Shown here in pieces: positions 61,080 through 64,000 of a stretch of 64,000 nt of DNA (within the stretch, counting starts at the first letter, position 1; every line of letters starts with the position of its first letter). The DNA is from Poritiphilus flavus (lineage in GTDB: Bacteria; Bacteroidota; Bacteroidia; Flavobacteriales; Flavobacteriaceae), in assembly GCF_009901585.1 (NCBI RefSeq), contig NZ_WXYO01000001.1, forward strand, positions 372,001 through 436,000, read 5' to 3'. The notes below the pieces were generated by a model, which was not told the origin of the DNA, searched no databases, and saw only the letters and a program-made list of their open reading frames with translations. Made by a program: the position numbers and the translations under genes.

Positions 61080-61442
61080 ATGAAAAAGAAAGTGACATTT
61101 ATCCTGCCTCTCCTGGCTTTACTAGCCACTGCCTGTACCAGCGACAGTGAGAGTGATCTTACTGAAGTAGAAGAACCGGATGGACCTATCTCTTATACGG
61201 CCAATATCCGGGGTGTTATAAACAGTAATTGTTTAAGCTGCCACTCGGACCCCACAAGGAACGGCGCCCCCTTTCCATTGACCAATTTTGAGCAGGTCCA
61301 GGTTCGGGCAGAAAACGGTTCTTTGCTTAGAGCAATCAGCAGGCAGACCGGAGAGGCAGGTGCGATGCCACCCAGTGGTCGATTACCACAAGCTACCATA
61401 GACCTGGTAGAACAATGGATACAGGAAGGTTTAAGGGAATAA
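61080..61442 (+). CDS. Mono-haem cytochrome c-like lipoprotein
   Basis: A 120-residue lipoprotein (Cys19 in LLATACTSD) with a single haem-binding motif CLSCH (51-55) and a likely axial Met96 in GAMPPSGRLPQ, the pattern of small periplasmic cytochromes and of the planctomycete-type cytochrome c domain. The end, IDLVEQWIQEGLRE, is typical. It should be anchored in the periplasm and carry one electron. It heads the run of envelope genes divergent from the LytTR regulator. Confidence 0.87.
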   Translation: MKKKVTFILPLLALLATACTSDSESDLTEVEEPDGPISYTANIRGVINSNCLSCHSDPTRNGAPFPLTNFEQVQVRAENGSLLRAISRQTGEAGAMPPSGRLPQATIDLVEQWIQEGLRE

Positions 61443-61466
61443 GAACAAGTGGTAATCAACGCAATT

Positions 61467-62033
61467 ATGAAAAAACTGAAGAAGTTACTGTTTTGGGCAA
61501 TGCCCATCCTGGCTGGTTTAGCCATAAGCGGCATACAGGCACAGGACAAGTACATAGACAGAAATGGCACCATAATCTTTGAGGCATCCGAAAAACTCTT
61601 CGAAGAGGTTAAGGCCAAACATGAATCGGCAACGGTCATCTTCAATGCCGAAAACAATCAGATCGCGGCACTGGCCCTGGTCAAGGGGTTCCACTTCAAG
61701 AATTCTCTGATGGAAGAACACTTTAACGAGAATTATATCGAATCGGAATCCTATCCCAAAGCGATATTTAAAGGAGAACTGCTCAATCTGGACCCCGAAG
61801 CACTGAACGAAAACAGTACCGAGGTTACCGTAAAAGGGGTGTTGGAACTACACGGGAAACAGAAGGAGATAGAAACGGCCTTAAAAACCCAAAAAGTCGG
61901 GGATATCATTTCCATGACCGGAGAGTTTAAGGTGACCCCAGCTGATTTTGACATCGAGATCCCCAAGATCGTCAGAAACAAGATCGCCAAAGAAGTACAT
62001 GTTAAAATGGATTTTAAACTGGTTAAAAAGTGA
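61467..62033 (+). CDS. YceI-family periplasmic protein
   Basis: A 188-residue exported lipocalin-like protein of the YceI family, with a signal peptide (LLFWAMPILAGLAISGIQAQ). Typical stretches are IIFEASEKLFEEVKAKHESA, FHFKNSLMEEHFNENYIESE, PKAIFKGELL, VKGVLELHGKQKEI and FKVTPADFDIEIPKIVRNKI. Family members bind isoprenoid chains such as quinones. ATG 61467 starts the signal. Its stop overlaps the next start (TGATG), so translation is coupled. Confidence 0.9.
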   Translation: MKKLKKLLFWAMPILAGLAISGIQAQDKYIDRNGTIIFEASEKLFEEVKAKHESATVIFNAENNQIAALALVKGFHFKNSLMEEHFNENYIESESYPKAIFKGELLNLDPEALNENSTEVTVKGVLELHGKQKEIETALKTQKVGDIISMTGEFKVTPADFDIEIPKIVRNKIAKEVHVKMDFKLVKK

Positions 62034-62428
62034 TGCGAAGAAAACAATACATCGTACTGGCTTCGAGCCTGTTCGTATTCTTACTGGCCATTTCAGCCTA
62101 TAAGTACATCTACAGGGAACACCGGGATATCGGATCAGAAAAGGCGGATTTCTCCATGTCCGCGGTGGAACTCAAAACAGTTCTTGCCCAGGAAGCCATA
62201 GCCCCAAAATATATAGATAAAGTGATTAAGACCCACGGCATGATCACGGCTATAGAACAACAATCCGCCATAATAGATAACAAGGTCCAGGTAAACTTTA
62301 ACGGAGACGTTTCCGGCAAGCTAAGCCTCAAAAATCCAATTGCTATCAAAGGCAGATGTGTAGGTTATGACGACCTATTGGAACTAGTCAAAATAGATCA
62401 GGCCATACTGGTTTCGCCAAATAACTAA
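62033..62428 (+). CDS. OB-fold (tRNA_anti-like) membrane-anchored protein
   Basis: A 131-residue protein with one N-terminal membrane anchor (IVLASSLFVFLLAISAYKY) and an OB-fold domain: VIKTHGMITAIEQQSAIIDN, KVQVNFNG, IKGRCVGYDDLLELVKIDQA. This matches small tRNA_anti-like proteins often found in Bacteroidota near YceI genes. The function is unknown; an extracytoplasmic place is expected. The ATG shares bases with the TGA of yceI. Confidence 0.75.
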   Translation: MRRKQYIVLASSLFVFLLAISAYKYIYREHRDIGSEKADFSMSAVELKTVLAQEAIAPKYIDKVIKTHGMITAIEQQSAIIDNKVQVNFNGDVSGKLSLKNPIAIKGRCVGYDDLLELVKIDQAILVSPNN

Positions 62429-62447
62429 TCAATATAAATACTGAAAA

Positions 62448-63293
62448 ATGAAAATACTCAAAGTCCTCATATTCTTGTTTCCCCTAATGATCCTTTCACA
62501 GGAGGATCTATTAGATGAAATCGATACCAATGACAGCTCGGATTACGAACAGGCCGCCTTCAAAGGTCTGAAGATCGTGAATTTTGAATCCACCAAAATG
62601 GTATCCCAAAAACAGCTCTTTTTTGTGGTATCCCACCGTTTTGGTTCTATCAAAACAGGGATCGAAGATTTTTTTGGCCTGGATCAGGCTGTCACCAGGC
62701 TCAATTTTATCTACGGTATTTCTGATGGGATCAATATTGGGGTTTCTCGGAGTTCATTCCAAAAAACTTACGAGGCCTCCTTAAAACTTAGATTGCTGCG
62801 TCAGAAACAAGGAGGTTCTCCTTTTACCGTGGTCCTGTTCAATAGCGTATTACTCAACACCGCCCTGGAAGAGGAAGTACTTCCCGGCCTGGAATTCGAA
62901 AACCGCCTAAGTTATTCCACACAGGCACTGATCTCCAGGAAAGTGAACAAGAATCTGTCCCTGCAATTAGCGCCAACCTTCTTTCACGATAACCTGGTGG
63001 CCCTTGATGAGCAGGAAAATTCGCAATTCGCCATAGGGATCGGTGGCAGGCACAAGCTCACCAAAAGATGGTCCATCAATATTGATTACGGCCTGCATCT
63101 GAACCGGGCTTCCGGATCGCCATTTCAAAACCCGCTATCCATAGGTTTTGATCTGGAGACAGGAGGACATGTCTTTCAATTGCACTTTACCAATGCGCAA
63201 CCGATGAATGTAAACACCTTCCTCGGACAGGCTACGGGCGACTGGGGCACCGGCGACATCTTCTTCGGGTTCAACTTATCCAGGGTATTCTAA
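62448..63293 (+). CDS. DUF5777 outer-membrane beta-barrel-like protein
   Basis: A 281-residue exported protein (signal ILKVLIFLFPLMILSQ). From residue 45 on it has alternating strands typical of the DUF5777 family: SQKQLFFVVSHRFGSIKTGI, FGLDQAVTRLNFIYGISDGI, NKNLSLQLAPTFFHDNL, HVFQLHFTNAQPMN, and a C-terminal aromatic ending LSRVF, as expected of a barrel. No function is known. In this cluster it may form the outer-membrane part of the module with YceI and the cytochrome. Confidence 0.82.
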   Translation: MKILKVLIFLFPLMILSQEDLLDEIDTNDSSDYEQAAFKGLKIVNFESTKMVSQKQLFFVVSHRFGSIKTGIEDFFGLDQAVTRLNFIYGISDGINIGVSRSSFQKTYEASLKLRLLRQKQGGSPFTVVLFNSVLLNTALEEEVLPGLEFENRLSYSTQALISRKVNKNLSLQLAPTFFHDNLVALDEQENSQFAIGIGGRHKLTKRWSINIDYGLHLNRASGSPFQNPLSIGFDLETGGHVFQLHFTNAQPMNVNTFLGQATGDWGTGDIFFGFNLSRVF

Positions 63294-63304
63294 AAGACAA
63301 TACT

Positions 63305-63658
63305 ATGAAAACAGGTCTGGCCAAAATTTCAGTTCGTAACAGCTTCTGTTCGAACTGTTCCGAAAAAATTGAGAACGCCTTAACGGCAATAAGGGACATC
63401 AGCAATGTACACCTTTACCCTTCTGAGGCATTGATCGTCTTTAGCTTTAGAAAAGCGAATGAGCTTGCAGTAGCCCTGAATACACTGACGGACTTGGGCT
63501 ATCCACCAAAAAGCGATAGCCTAAACCCGAACAATAAAATAAAGCCTTCATGCATCTGTATGAGGCCTGCCATGCAAGAAGCCTTACCGGCAGGATTCAA
63601 CGAGCTTTACCGCATTCCGGGCAAGGCAGCGGAAAAACAACTCAACATCGCCTCATGA
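63305..63658 (+). CDS. HMA-like small CxxC protein
   Basis: A 117-residue protein whose first 70 residues follow the ferredoxin-like heavy-metal-associated fold: ISVRNSFCSNCSEKIENALT with CSNC (Cys15, Cys18), NVHLYPSEALIVFSF and LNTLTDLGYPP. A second cysteine pair, CIC (83, 85), follows. No signal peptide is evident, so it is probably cytosolic. It could be a metal chaperone or redox sensor of the cluster. It is 11 bases downstream of the DUF5777 gene. Confidence 0.7.
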   Translation: MKTGLAKISVRNSFCSNCSEKIENALTAIRDISNVHLYPSEALIVFSFRKANELAVALNTLTDLGYPPKSDSLNPNNKIKPSCICMRPAMQEALPAGFNELYRIPGKAAEKQLNIAS

Positions 63659-63785
63659 TGGTGATCAGCAAATATCTGAACAAAAATTTACGGCGGTAGT
63701 CGCATCAATTAATACCGTACCGCCACATGAACAGGCTATGGCCTGAGCCCCTATAATAATTGTTTTAACATCTAATCTTTAAAAA

Positions 63786-64000
63786 ATGGAAATGAGAAAA
63801 TTCTTTTTATTAACAATGGTATTTTTTGTACTGCTCGGCTGTAGCAGTGACGACAACGGCGACCCGGTTGACGATGATCCGGTTGACGATGGTCCGCCTC
63901 CGGTTGAAAATAACGCGGTAAGACTGCGGAACGATGCCACATTTGGCAATATACTTACGAGTACCGACGGTTTCTCCCTCTACTTTTTCTCTTTGGACAG
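63786..64000 (+). CDS. Secreted lipoprotein, Yx(FWY)xxD-repeat type (3' end outside window)
   Basis: The ATG at 63786 opens a frame that leaves the window. A lipoprotein signal (Cys in VLLGCSSDD) is followed by a short acidic tandem repeat (DPVDDDPVDDGPP) and RNDATFGNILTSTDGFSLYF, which fits the secreted lipoprotein family with Yx(FWY)xxD repeats. That family is exposed on the cell surface and often lies near small cytochromes. The 127-base gap before it contains GGCGGTA/TACCGCC and CAGGC/GCCTG hairpins. Confidence 0.75.
   Translation, partial: MEMRKFFLLTMVFFVLLGCSSDDNGDPVDDDPVDDGPPPVENNAVRLRNDATFGNILTSTDGFSLYFFSLD

Overview
The window is a chromosomal segment of a member of the Bacteroidota, most likely a marine Flavobacteriaceae species. 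The evidence is the family content (DUF4286, DUF4199, DUF6428, DUF1800/DUF1501, an OlsF-like acyltransferase, HTTM next to RibF), proteins with type IX secretion C-terminal domains, and promoters of the Bacteroidota form (TTG near -33, TAnnTTTG near -7) with little Shine-Dalgarno signal. I see no rRNA, tRNA, CRISPR array or complete insertion sequence. The only stretch over 300 bases without a protein gene is 9206-9680.

Layout. 1-7928: end of ribosomal protein L25, pth, a secreted metalloprotease with a lipoprotein partner, ribF and an HTTM membrane protein. 7829-9565: an AT-rich accessory islet with one Abi_2 (AbiD/AbiF-type HEPN) gene, bounded by an 88-bp exact direct repeat made from the 3' end of the HTTM gene, with a strong nested RNA fold and an intrinsic terminator upstream of the abi gene. 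9631-16792: serS, a TPR protein, a DUF4286-cyclotransferase fusion, rsmA, mgtE and a nitrilase. 16844-23622: small accessory and regulatory genes (Crp-like, DUF4440, cupin, esterase, 2-hydroxyacid dehydrogenase, membrane-anchored LuxR, DUF4199, DUF1801, VOC, TM2). 23678-25458: an arsenic operon (arsR, DUF6428, ArsN-like GNAT, thioredoxin-type arsC) with no arsenite pump.

25455-30712: an OlsF-like bifunctional acyltransferase, GNAT plus aspartate kinase, fructose-1,6-bisphosphatase and TerB. 30815-40092: a DNA-repair block with the ligase-associated set (nuclease, ATP-dependent ligase, Lhr-like helicase, PdeM) followed by mfd. 40108-44601: an ACT-like protein, YraN and a DUF1800/DUF1501 exported pair. 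44752-53515: metG, PAP2 phosphatase, an HDAC-like amidohydrolase, a nucleoside-hydrolase/ribokinase/sugar-transporter operon, ferritin, a tiny Cys-rich basic protein, a short SSB. 53764-60808: DUF2391, an AraC regulator fused to a metal-binding domain, a serine hydrolase, a DJ-1 family lipoprotein without the usual cysteine, an SDR and a LytTR sensor-regulator.

61080-64000: divergent from the LytTR gene lies a tight run of envelope genes (mono-haem cytochrome-like lipoprotein, YceI, OB-fold protein, DUF5777 barrel, HMA-like CxxC protein, Yx(FWY)xxD-type lipoprotein running off the window). With tandem repeats in the shared control region, it looks like one regulated periplasmic redox module. 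The best candidates for an under-described system are the abi islet with its candidate RNA and this LytTR-linked module.
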